Shown one piece after another: positions 15,763 through 24,300 of a DNA stretch of 64,000 nt (positions within the stretch are counted from its first letter, which is position 1; every line of letters begins with the position of its first letter). The notes beneath the pieces are model-generated. The model made no database searches and had not been told where the DNA came from. It worked only from the letters and a program-made list of their open reading frames with translations. The DNA is taken from IMG/VR virus record IMGVR_UViG_3300001798_000006, positions 62,001 to 126,000 of that record, one strand, 5' to 3'. The stretch comes from a virus. The position numbers were made by a program, and so were the translations under genes.

Positions 15763-16787
15763 TGACACTTGATTATCAATTGAGATCGCTTTTAAAGCTA
15801 AACTTAAAACTATTCTTAGACACTATCTTTATTAGAAGTAATGCATTTACCAGTGTTACCTCGGGAACCACTTTTTATGATGGTTCTGACATGAGTATTT
15901 TCCTGCCGGATACATCTGCTGATAATCTATATTTTGGACTAAGCGACGGCCAGGTATGGCAGAGTGCCTTTCGCCAGTTTATATACGAGAGCGGCGTTCC
16001 ATTAGATGGCACAAATATCAGCGAACCACCACGAGCTTACTCTGGTGTTTATATTGAGGGCTCACTCCGAAGACCAGACGATGCCATCTTCGGTCATACA
16101 GTTGATTATATTAATGGAAGAATTATTTTTAATACTGCACAATCTTTAGACTTAAAAGTTAATGCCGATTTTGCATATAGGGACGTTCGCGTTGGATTTG
16201 AACACGAATTTAACCAGCAATTCCAATTTGGCTACTTAGAATCTAAGTATACTACTAACCCTGGCACTTCTATGCAACTTGTTTACCCATCAGGTAGACT
16301 ACAGCCATTTCCGGCGGTATTTATTGAGGTTGATAATCGTGATTTTAAAGCTTACGAAATGGGCAATCGCAGTGCCATTATTCAGGATGTAATCAATTTA
16401 CACGTTTGGGCATTAGATGACTTGCAAAGAGATAATATAGTAGATACTTTAACCGCTCAATGGCATAAAGTGCTACCAATTATAGATTTTAATAAGGCCC
16501 CGCTCCCATTGAGTGGTATTTATAATACGCTTTCTAACGAATATATACCATACCAAGAAATACTTAAAAACAATACATTGGTCACAACAGTTGGGTCTGG
16601 GACGCCAATACGCTACTTGGTTTATCTGGATGAAGTACGTGCGGATAATTTACAAGCCGAAAAAGAGTACGAAAAATCTATTGTGCGATTTAAAGTTAAA
16701 ACCTATCTTAATGCTCCAAACACGCCTCTAACCACTATGTTCGGACCAATTTCGCACTTACCGGCACTTGGAGACTCATTCTTTTAA
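15762..16787 (+). CDS. Tail-completion or neck protein (341 aa)
   Basis: The 341-residue protein is coupled to the closure gene and is the last gene before the tail tube. It contains GHTVDYINGRIIFNT, AYRDVRVGFEHEF, and a C-terminal half with IIQDVINLHVWALDDLQRDNIVDTL and EKEYEKSIVRFKVKTYLN. The latter resembles tail-terminator proteins that cap the tube and join it to the head. It is long for a terminator, so it may combine two roles or be structural. It ends at candidate promoter site 5. Confidence 0.5.
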   Translation: MTLDYQLRSLLKLNLKLFLDTIFIRSNAFTSVTSGTTFYDGSDMSIFLPDTSADNLYFGLSDGQVWQSAFRQFIYESGVPLDGTNISEPPRAYSGVYIEGSLRRPDDAIFGHTVDYINGRIIFNTAQSLDLKVNADFAYRDVRVGFEHEFNQQFQFGYLESKYTTNPGTSMQLVYPSGRLQPFPAVFIEVDNRDFKAYEMGNRSAIIQDVINLHVWALDDLQRDNIVDTLTAQWHKVLPIIDFNKAPLPLSGIYNTLSNEYIPYQEILKNNTLVTTVGSGTPIRYLVYLDEVRADNLQAEKEYEKSIVRFKVKTYLNAPNTPLTTMFGPISHLPALGDSFF

Positions 16788-16788
16788 A

Positions 16789-16799
16789 TTAGTGTATTA
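16789..16799 (+). promoter_or_regulatory. Candidate late promoter, site 5
   Basis: ATTAGTGTATT starts two bases after the stop of the tail-completion gene and 91 bases before the tail-tube gene. It gives the abundant tail-tube protein its own transcript, bounded downstream by the terminator at 18326. The motif matches the other sites. The role is inferred. Confidence 0.5.
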
Positions 16800-16812
16800 G
16801 TCATACGGACTT

Positions 16813-16869
16813 ATGCCGCGTTCTATGTTTGTGGCTGGTATCGTTATAATACAAAGTTATACAATATAA
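16813..16869 (+). CDS. Possible 18-residue leader peptide
   Basis: An ATG at 16813 opens an 18-codon frame, MPRSMFVAGIVIIQSYTI, whose TAA lies directly against the AAGGAG ribosome site of the tail-tube gene. A weak GGA lies upstream. It could couple or tune tube translation, or be chance in an AT-rich leader. Only the frame itself is observed. Confidence 0.2.
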   Translation: MPRSMFVAGIVIIQSYTI

Positions 16870-16879
16870 GGAGTTATAA

Positions 16880-18298
16880 ATGGTTGCAAATAATCGCATC
16901 TATTGGCCCATTGAGCAAGTTGCTCTTAAAGATAATGCTGCTGCGGCCACAAGCACAGTCGCTCCATTTAATAGCCGAGAATTCGCAACCGGACCATTAG
17001 CTTCGGGTGTTGATGAAGTAGGCGGTTTATGGGAAGTCCCGCGTGGTATGCAGTCTATGGGTATGTCTACTACTTTCAATCTTGAAGAAGTTTTCCAACT
17101 TGGTCAAGTTGAAGTTTATGAACAATCAGAGCGTCAGCCTGATGTTGAATTAACCCTTAATAAGGTTATTGACGGCTCTAAGCCGGTTTTCTTTATGGTA
17201 ACAAACCCAACACAGGGTAACGATATCGTAGCTCGTACAGCTAATTATCGCGTTGATGTTACAATGCAAATTTATCCTGATACACGATTCCGGTCAACTG
17301 GTCGTCCTATTTCTATTGTAACCGGCTCTGGTCTATTCCTTTCATCTATTACATATACCTATCCGGTAGATGGTTTTGTTACGGAAGACCTTACATTAGT
17401 CGGAAATGATAAAATCTGGGGTACAATGGTTGCTATTTCCGGCGTTACTCGCGGAAATTCTGGATTGGGTACGAATGGCGAGCCATTAGTTATTTGGCCT
17501 GATGATGCACTTGGTAACAATCCAAATGCACCAGAAGGTCTCCCATCAGGCGTATTTGGTCACGACGGACTAACATCGGCTCTTGTAGAAGGTGGAGCGT
17601 TCGAAGTTGCTGGCCCGCCTGATAAATTCGGTCTTATAGTTGTTGGCTCTGGTATCCAGAGACGCGAAGAAGTGGAGCTTAGTAGATCAATTCTTCCAAG
17701 CACAATCCCAGGCGTTATTATTCCGACAATTTCTGGTATCAATGCGGCTTATGTTAATGGTGGATTTGGAGCACAAGGCCCCGGAACTGCCTCTGCCTCA
17801 GACCAATTAATTGCAAATGCTAATACTGACTTTATTCAGGAACACATTCAAACAATTACTGTCTCTGCTGATCTTGGCCGAGACGATATCTTCGAGCTTG
17901 GTTCTAAGAGACCGTATGCTAAAGTTGTATCATTCCCAATCGAAGTTACCGCGTCAGTTGAAGTTATTACTGCTCAAGGTGACTTGGTAGATGCAACCTC
18001 TGCTATAGACTGTGGCCCAGACAATACTCAGCCAAACGAGACAATTATTATTAGAACGTGTGACGGTTTCCAAGTAGATCTTGGTGATTCGAACCGTATA
18101 GCAGATGTACAAACGACTGGCGGTGAGGCCGGTGGCGACAATATGATTGTCACCTACAATTTCCAATCGTTCAATGTGTTTAATGTCAGTCACGATTTCT
18201 ACCAACCAAATCACAGGGTTTTAATTTTCCAAACAGGTAATAGCCGATTCAATGTCGGAGCAAAATCATTTAGACGAAGCGATTTAGGGATCTTTTAA
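16880..18298 (+). CDS. Major tail tube protein
   Basis: The 472-residue protein has an AAGGAGTTATAA ribosome site, its own candidate promoter and its own terminator, as expected for an abundant structural protein just before the tape-measure region. The N-terminal 190 residues carry tube-type features: GMSTTFNLEEVFQLGQVEVYEQSERQPDVELTLNKV and TYTYPVDGFVTEDLTLVGNDKIW, which belong to the stacked-ring tube fold. The following part repeats beta segments and may be a surface Ig-like or duplicated domain, making it longer than classical tube proteins of 200-250 residues. No sheath gene is nearby, which favours a non-contractile tail. Confidence 0.75.
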   Translation: MVANNRIYWPIEQVALKDNAAAATSTVAPFNSREFATGPLASGVDEVGGLWEVPRGMQSMGMSTTFNLEEVFQLGQVEVYEQSERQPDVELTLNKVIDGSKPVFFMVTNPTQGNDIVARTANYRVDVTMQIYPDTRFRSTGRPISIVTGSGLFLSSITYTYPVDGFVTEDLTLVGNDKIWGTMVAISGVTRGNSGLGTNGEPLVIWPDDALGNNPNAPEGLPSGVFGHDGLTSALVEGGAFEVAGPPDKFGLIVVGSGIQRREEVELSRSILPSTIPGVIIPTISGINAAYVNGGFGAQGPGTASASDQLIANANTDFIQEHIQTITVSADLGRDDIFELGSKRPYAKVVSFPIEVTASVEVITAQGDLVDATSAIDCGPDNTQPNETIIIRTCDGFQVDLGDSNRIADVQTTGGEAGGDNMIVTYNFQSFNVFNVSHDFYQPNHRVLIFQTGNSRFNVGAKSFRRSDLGIF

Positions 18299-18325
18299 CG
18301 ACTCCCCGGCTTAGTCCGGTTATCT

Positions 18326-18355
18326 TTGGGGGCGATAATCTCGCCCCTAATTTTT
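18326..18355 (+). terminator. Intrinsic terminator after the tail tube gene
   Basis: GGGGCGA at 18329-18335 pairs with TCGCCCC at 18341-18347 across a five-base loop, followed by TAATTTTT. It closes the tail-tube unit 28 bases after the stop codon. Confidence 0.85.
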
Positions 18356-18365
18356 GGTGCTAGGT

Positions 18366-19517
18366 ATGCTTAGTATAGACGAACAAATATCACTGCTACT
18401 CTGGGATAGAAGACTTGTTATTATTCATGACAAGACATATCATATCAAAAATACTCCCATCGGTACGAAAAATCGTGCTATCGCTCTAAAAGAGCAAACC
18501 TATCGAAATGCCATTTCGGAGGGGGTATCTACCGAAGCAGACCTTATTCAAGATGCTATCGCGTCAGATTTGCTCCCGTATGATTATAATGATCGACTAG
18601 TACATATCACCGAACAAGTTGAACATCTGTCCGAGTCACTAAAAAATCAAAAACATTTAATTAAAAAAAAGAAAATGCGTACTGAGCTTGAAAAGCTCAA
18701 AGCACAGCATACTGATATTATAGAACAAAAAGGCCGCATTTATATGATGTCTGCTGAATATATGGCACAGGAAACATACATATATAATTTAATGATTGGC
18801 ACGATACTGGACGATGAAGAGAAGCCGATATGGAGCAATTTAGACTCATTATATCAATATAAGCAGCAAGACCCCACGTCGTTTAATGCTATTATACACG
18901 AATTCCTTAATAATCAAATCTGGGAACAATCGACCTTGAGAATAATAGCGAGATCTTTTGAATGGCGACTTATGTGGAATTTATGTAAAGAAAATCTAAG
19001 TCAATTATTTAATGGTCCGCTGACAGATATCAATTCAAATCAAAAAATGCTTATTTATTGGAGCAGGGTATATGATAGTGTCTACGAAGACCCGAATAAG
19101 CCTAGTGAAGATATTATCGAAAATGATGACTCTTTAGACGCATGGCTACTTGAACGAAACAGTCCAGAAAATAAAAAGACACACGTTAACGCAAAAGATC
19201 ATCAAGAGCAAATGATTGTATTGGATGGATATTACTCAGAAAGTTGTTCCTGCGGAGTAGCTGCGGTGAAAGCTAAAGGACATGGCGAAAAACAACAGCA
19301 CGCAGTAGAATGCCTATATGGTCGATATATTCGATATACAGTGGAAGAAAAGGAACAAATGGCACAGGCTTTTTATAATAAAAATGCTCCGCAAATTAGA
19401 AAAGTAATTAATCAAGAGCAGGATGTCATAGAAAAAGTAGGCACCATTGAAGAACAGCACTTGCGTAAAGGTAAAAATAGACATTTATTAGGTATGGAGA
19501 CTAAGAAAGTAAAATAA
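18366..19517 (+). CDS. Pre-tape-measure hypothetical protein (383 aa)
   Basis: I chose the ATG at 18366; a TTG at 18354 lies inside the terminator stem-loop tail. The 383-residue protein is helical and charged, with a coiled coil at about 80-125 (EQVEHLSESLKNQKHLIKKK). It has a tryptophan-containing block (LMIYWSRVYDSVYE, followed by DDSLDAWLLERN) and a CSCG pair at about 300. It lies where tail-assembly chaperones are found, between tube and tape measure, but it is longer than those and has no visible frameshift partner. Its stop overlaps the next start as TAATG. The function is not established. Confidence 0.5.
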   Translation: MLSIDEQISLLLWDRRLVIIHDKTYHIKNTPIGTKNRAIALKEQTYRNAISEGVSTEADLIQDAIASDLLPYDYNDRLVHITEQVEHLSESLKNQKHLIKKKKMRTELEKLKAQHTDIIEQKGRIYMMSAEYMAQETYIYNLMIGTILDDEEKPIWSNLDSLYQYKQQDPTSFNAIIHEFLNNQIWEQSTLRIIARSFEWRLMWNLCKENLSQLFNGPLTDINSNQKMLIYWSRVYDSVYEDPNKPSEDIIENDDSLDAWLLERNSPENKKTHVNAKDHQEQMIVLDGYYSESCSCGVAAVKAKGHGEKQQHAVECLYGRYIRYTVEEKEQMAQAFYNKNAPQIRKVINQEQDVIEKVGTIEEQHLRKGKNRHLLGMETKKVK

Positions 19518-20068
19518 TGAACAAATCACATCAGTTATTATCTTCTAGTTTTGAGAGAAGATTGAAGCACTTAATGGTACAGTTATTAACAAAATTTGAA
19601 ACTGAATTTTATAATATCAAGGACACACAAAAAGGGTCGCTATTTAGACACGATCTAAAAACTGCTGTAAATGATGTTATTAGGGCATCCAGAGACGAGT
19701 TACGAGATTATCAGGTAGAATATCGTCCATTAAGAATAGGCGACGATAATCGTCTTTGTATGACGGCAGAATTCATATCTTCTATAAAACAAATTGAATT
19801 TACTGATAAGCCGAGCATTAAAATTAAGGCATCGAAAGATAAGATTAAAATATTAAACGCACTAAGAGAAGAATTAGGATGTGGTATCCTTTATTACTTG
19901 TCAGATGCGGCTATTTTAGAGATTGTTGGGTTAAACGAATGTATAAATAAAGTAGTCCCTATTATGGACAATTATACATTTAATAGTGCTGTGAGAGCTA
20001 AATATACAGATTGGCGATACGACCTTGTAAATCAATATATAGGAGTTAGGGATCATGAAGGTATTTAA
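19517..20068 (+). CDS. Pre-tape-measure hypothetical protein (183 aa)
   Basis: The 183-residue protein is coupled by TAATG upstream and overlaps the next gene by 14 bases. It is mainly helical (RRLKHLMVQLLTKFETEFYNI, then KTAVNDVIRASRDELRDYQVEYRPL) with a C-terminal CGILYYLSDAAILEIVG segment. The length and place fit the tail-assembly chaperone group, but no motif proves this. I looked for a -1 slippery heptamer at the upstream junction and found none convincing. Confidence 0.45.
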   Translation: MNKSHQLLSSSFERRLKHLMVQLLTKFETEFYNIKDTQKGSLFRHDLKTAVNDVIRASRDELRDYQVEYRPLRIGDDNRLCMTAEFISSIKQIEFTDKPSIKIKASKDKIKILNALREELGCGILYYLSDAAILEIVGLNECINKVVPIMDNYTFNSAVRAKYTDWRYDLVNQYIGVRDHEGI

Positions 20069-20801
20069 GGCTAAAGATCGCTTTGGATCAGAGACAGAGT
20101 TTATTCTTAAGGAAGCTGGCGTCAAAGAGGTTACTGAGGCAGATATGATTTATCGTATTGCTTATAGCAACTCACTTAAAAATGGTATTTTGCCCAGAGA
20201 AAAGATGAAAGACCTTATGCGAGAACACGGTATCTGGGACGAAGAAGACGATAAGGCTTTACAGGAGCTTATTAAAGATATAGCAAAATTAGAGCTTCAA
20301 TTAAAAGAAAGTGAATCGCGTAGTGACAATGCTAAGTGTATTGAATTAGCAGAGTTACTCGATCAGGCACGTAATAAGATGTGGCGACTATTTTTAATAC
20401 AACAAAACTCATATACGAACTCTTGTGAGGGTTATGCAGATACAGTTAAGCAGGAGGCTCTTATGGCGTCCTGTGTACTTATTAAAGCAAACAATGCTCG
20501 TTACTGGAAGAACTATAAAGAATATGTGCTTGAAAAAGACGAGAATGAAACGTCAGAGGTTCCCATGAGAGCCATGGAAACCTTGGCTGCTCTATTGAAT
20601 ACAAATAAAGATACTTTGTTAGAAACCTTTCCAGAGCACAGGTGGCTTAAAGAGGCAAAAAAACAGTTCTTTGATAAAGAAATCGCGAAAGCCGAAGCTG
20701 AATTAAAAGAAAGAACCGAAAATGGTAAAGCCGACATTGGAGATCCAGTTCATACGCCCGGTGCAGACAACGAGATCGTTCCTGTACAAAGCGTGGAATA
20801 A
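20055..20801 (+). CDS. Pre-tape-measure helical protein, possible chaperone (248 aa)
   Basis: The ATG at 20055 has TAGGAGTTAGG upstream. The 248-residue product starts with a short barrel-like segment (KVFKAKDRFGSETEFILKE) and is then helical, with ILPREKMKDLMREHGIWDEEDDKALQELIKDIAKLE and a second helix bundle around 120-180. The C-terminus is low-complexity and acidic. It overlaps the next gene, in another frame, by 80 bases, which is unusually long here. A chaperone role is inferred from position only. Confidence 0.45.
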   Translation: MKVFKAKDRFGSETEFILKEAGVKEVTEADMIYRIAYSNSLKNGILPREKMKDLMREHGIWDEEDDKALQELIKDIAKLELQLKESESRSDNAKCIELAELLDQARNKMWRLFLIQQNSYTNSCEGYADTVKQEALMASCVLIKANNARYWKNYKEYVLEKDENETSEVPMRAMETLAALLNTNKDTLLETFPEHRWLKEAKKQFFDKEIAKAEAELKERTENGKADIGDPVHTPGADNEIVPVQSVE

Positions 20802-21375
20802 AGCTATAGGTAATCTGGCCGCATGGACAATTACCGACCTAGTTCCAGCTTTAGTATATGGTGGTCTTGGTATTAAGGGTATTACAAGCACTCAGTTTTG
20901 GCATTACATTAATAGTAATGACGGTCTAAGTCAGTTAGGTATACGCCCCGGAGATACTGATTCTCTCTTAAAAGCATATATAGATTCATTTACTGTAAGA
21001 ACACAAGGCCGGTCTTTAATTTTCAGATTTGGTGATGAGGCAGAGCTAAAATATGGGACTCCACATTGGGCGTCTGGTACTGGTAAATTAAAAGTTAAAT
21101 CGTGGCTGCAATGGATCGTAGATGAAGAATCTGTTGGTGATGGTGGTTATGTGGATAGAAATAACCTACCGCCAGAATTACAGGATAGGCCAAGACTTGA
21201 CGCTCCATTGGGCGGTTTAATGCTTCCTAGAGGACGTTTTGGTAGTAGGGGTTATTGGAGATTCGATCCTAAACTTAGACAATATCATGTAGATTGGCTG
21301 CAAAGCAATATGCAGGCAATAGAAGCAGCGATTGGTAACGAGTTTGAAAAACTCATGCAACATGAGGTAAGTTAA
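20722..21375 (+). CDS. Minor tail protein before the tape measure (217 aa)
   Basis: The gene starts at an ATG 80 bases inside the upstream gene, with only a weak ribosome site, so translation may rely on coupling. The 217-residue product begins KPTLEIQFIRPVQ and continues YKAWNKAIGNLAAWTITDLVPALVYGG, then a segment rich in glycine and aromatic residues (GRFGSRGYWRFDPKLRQYHVDW) and a C-terminal helix. Its stop is coupled by TAATG to the tape measure. Possible roles are tail-completion or initiator-complex protein. If the true start is later (for example CTG at 20782), the N-terminus would be 20 residues shorter. Confidence 0.5.
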   Translation: MVKPTLEIQFIRPVQTTRSFLYKAWNKAIGNLAAWTITDLVPALVYGGLGIKGITSTQFWHYINSNDGLSQLGIRPGDTDSLLKAYIDSFTVRTQGRSLIFRFGDEAELKYGTPHWASGTGKLKVKSWLQWIVDEESVGDGGYVDRNNLPPELQDRPRLDAPLGGLMLPRGRFGSRGYWRFDPKLRQYHVDWLQSNMQAIEAAIGNEFEKLMQHEVS

Positions 21376-24300
21376 TGGGCAAGATTCAGTTAGAGGGCAT
21401 TCTAAAACTTAATCAGATACAAATTAATCCCGCAATCTTTAAAAAGGTTAGTAGGATGACTGCTGGATTGCCACAGGACATAAATGTAACTGTTAAGTCG
21501 GCCCAGGCACTTAATCAGCAAATGACCAATGTTGCCAAAAGCACACAAAAAGTACAACAAAATATGGTAGGAGCTAGTAATATTGCACGAAGTTTCGTGC
21601 AACGCATGGCTCAATTCGCTATCTTACTGCCAACATTCGTTACCCTTAATAGGGCTATCCAGGGTGGCGTTGCATTTATTGCAGACTTTGAACATGAACT
21701 TGCAAAGATCGTTAGAACCGACCCCACGGAACTTGCTGGCAAAATGGATCTTATTACCGACTCAGTATTCGAAATGTCAGTTGCTCTTGGTTCTACTGGC
21801 TCAGAAGTGCTTAAAACAGTCAAAGTTTTCAAGCAGGCTGGTGAAACAATCGAACGCTCTCTCGAACTCGCAAGAGCAGCTACGCTTGCAGAAAAGACAA
21901 CTACTCTTGAATTAGCTGACGCTCAAGAAGTTTTACTTGCTATTAGTAAACAATTCGCTGGCCAGGCCGGAAAAGCAACATCTATTGTTGATAAGTTAGC
22001 TACAGTTGAAGACGCTGCCGCTGTTGACGCGATTGACCTTGCAGAGGCACTTAGGACAGGTGGTAACTCGCTTGCATTCGCTGCTAAAAATATTGAAGAT
22101 ACGTTCGGTCTTATTGGTGCTCTACGAGAGCAAACTCGTAAGTCTGGTCGAGAAATCGGCACATTCTTCAAAACTATTTCCACAAGAATTTTAGCGGCCG
22201 GTGAATCTAGAACTGCTATCGAAGCACTCGGTATCTCAATTGAGAATTTCGATGGATCTCTTAGGCCATTACTTCCTGTTTTGAAGGATATAAAGGTTAA
22301 GTTTGATGGTTTAACAGAGGCTCAGCAGGCTAATGCGGCAAAAGCGATTGGTGGTGTTCGTCAAGTTGAGTCTTTTATTGCGACTCTTAATTCTCTTGAG
22401 AGAGCCCAAGAACTTAGCACCATTGCTACTAATTCCGAAGGAGCGTCCCAGAGAAGATTAGAGATTATTCTTTCGACGCTCACATCACAAGTTGATATTA
22501 CTATTGCTAAATTCCAAGAATTAGCAGGTTCGGTTGGACAGGCAGGATTACTTGATATCTTTAAAGAGCTTGTGAAATTCGGCGGCAACTTTGCGTCCGG
22601 CCTTACAGAGATAGTAAAGATTGCAGATACGCTTGGCGTATCTATTGCACCGTTATTGGCTTTAGCTGGTCTTAAGATTGGAGCTAAGATATTCGGTGTA
22701 CAAGGACCGTTAGGTGGCCCTTTAAGTGGTCCTGGTAAAGGCCCGGGTGGCCCAGTATCATTACAAGGCGGTGGCGGTGCAGCAACAGCAGCACAGACTG
22801 GTCCTATAGCGGCATTTACGAATACTGTTCAGAAAGCCGCACAGGCAGTTACAACGTTTACAACGGCATTAAATAGTGCTCAGAAGATTCAAGTGGGTGC
22901 AAATGCACAATTTGTTAGCACAATCAATCATTTCCAAAAAGGGCTACAATCTAGTGCGGCACATATTGCCGCTCAAGCTCAAGCTAATCAGGCTCAAGCA
23001 TCTGCCAATAAGAGACAAACAGCAGTGTTGGCAGCAAGCGTTGCTGGTTATTTAGTATTATCACAGACACAAAAAACTGTAGAAATTGGCTTTGAACAAT
23101 TAGCAGACGCCCAAAAAGGGCAATTAACAGCCTTACAAACAACCTCTAAAAACTTACTTAATCTTGGATTCGATGCAGCTCAAACTAGTCTGGCATTTTT
23201 GCCGCTCGGTGGCAAAGTATCATTATTGGCTGCTGGAATCAGCTTACTCACGCAAGGCGTCAATACTGCCGTACAGGCATTCTTTGAATTTAATAAACTC
23301 AAGAAAGAAATTAAAGACAACGAGCAACGCTTTAAGGCGTTCGATAATGTCCTAGCTGACGTTAATAAAAATGCAGCCGGCGTTGGTCATGATATAGTAG
23401 TTGCTATTGAAAATGCTATTGAGGCTAATAAGGGTCGTATTGACACAACTAAAATAGCTGAAGAAGTAGGCAAAATTGGGAAATTAAGCGGTGGTAGTAG
23501 TGACTTTTTAGGATTTGATCCGCAAGATGTTTTTGATCCTAAGCTAATTGCAGCACTATCTAAAACTGCTGAACGCCTTATAGAAACACGAAAACTCGCA
23601 GAAGAAGGAGCACCACCAGAGAAGATTCGTCGCCAATTCTTTGAAGATTTGGGGGGAGATTTCTCAGAGTTTACTAAAGAATTTAAAGCTAAGACTCGTG
23701 AGATCGAAGATGTATTAGCTGGAGCCTCTTTGTTCGATAAAGCTGCCGAATCAGAAAAGAAATTAGTAGAAGCTCGTATGGAACTACAGTCTATTCAGCA
23801 GGCTAATATTAAATTATTTGAGTCTGAAATTGAAGTCCGAAAGCGAGAACTTGAGGCTACTGAAAATGTACTAGACTTTACAAAGATCAGCCTCGATAGG
23901 TTAACTGATTTAGCTAGACAGAGACCAGAAGGATTCGGCATTACTGGTAATCCAGAACAGACCGCAGAAGAGGCTGCTGATGAATTTTTATCCTCATTTG
24001 CTAAAGCGATGGCCGAATCTGGTCCTGCCGCACAGGGATTCCTCACTAAGTTTTTTGAAGGCAAAGACCTAAGTGATAAACAGCGTCAATTAGTTAATGA
24101 TTTGTTTAGTCTAACAGAAGAAGTGTTGCAACGTCAAGTCACGCTTGCTCAAAAGGCAGCAGATCTTGATAAAGCAATAAAAACTGAGAGTTTCGAAATC
24201 TCACAGGCGAACGTAGAGGCAACTAAGTTATTAAACAGTGCTTTAAATGATACTAAGTTAACTCTTATTGATCTCGGTCTTGGTGCTAGTGCTACTACAG

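Noticed and set aside
16845-16850. TATAAT upstream of the tail-tube gene as a sigma70 promoter
   Set aside because: No acceptable -35 box lies 15-19 bases upstream, and AT-rich leaders produce such boxes by chance.
16880-18298. Tail sheath protein
   Set aside because: The VDGFVTEDLTLVGNDKIW block is tube-like, and there is no second tube gene beside it as in contractile tails.
19505-19520. -1 programmed frameshift between the genes at 18366 and 19517
   Set aside because: The junction is a plain TAATG coupling and no X-XXY-YYZ slippery heptamer precedes it.
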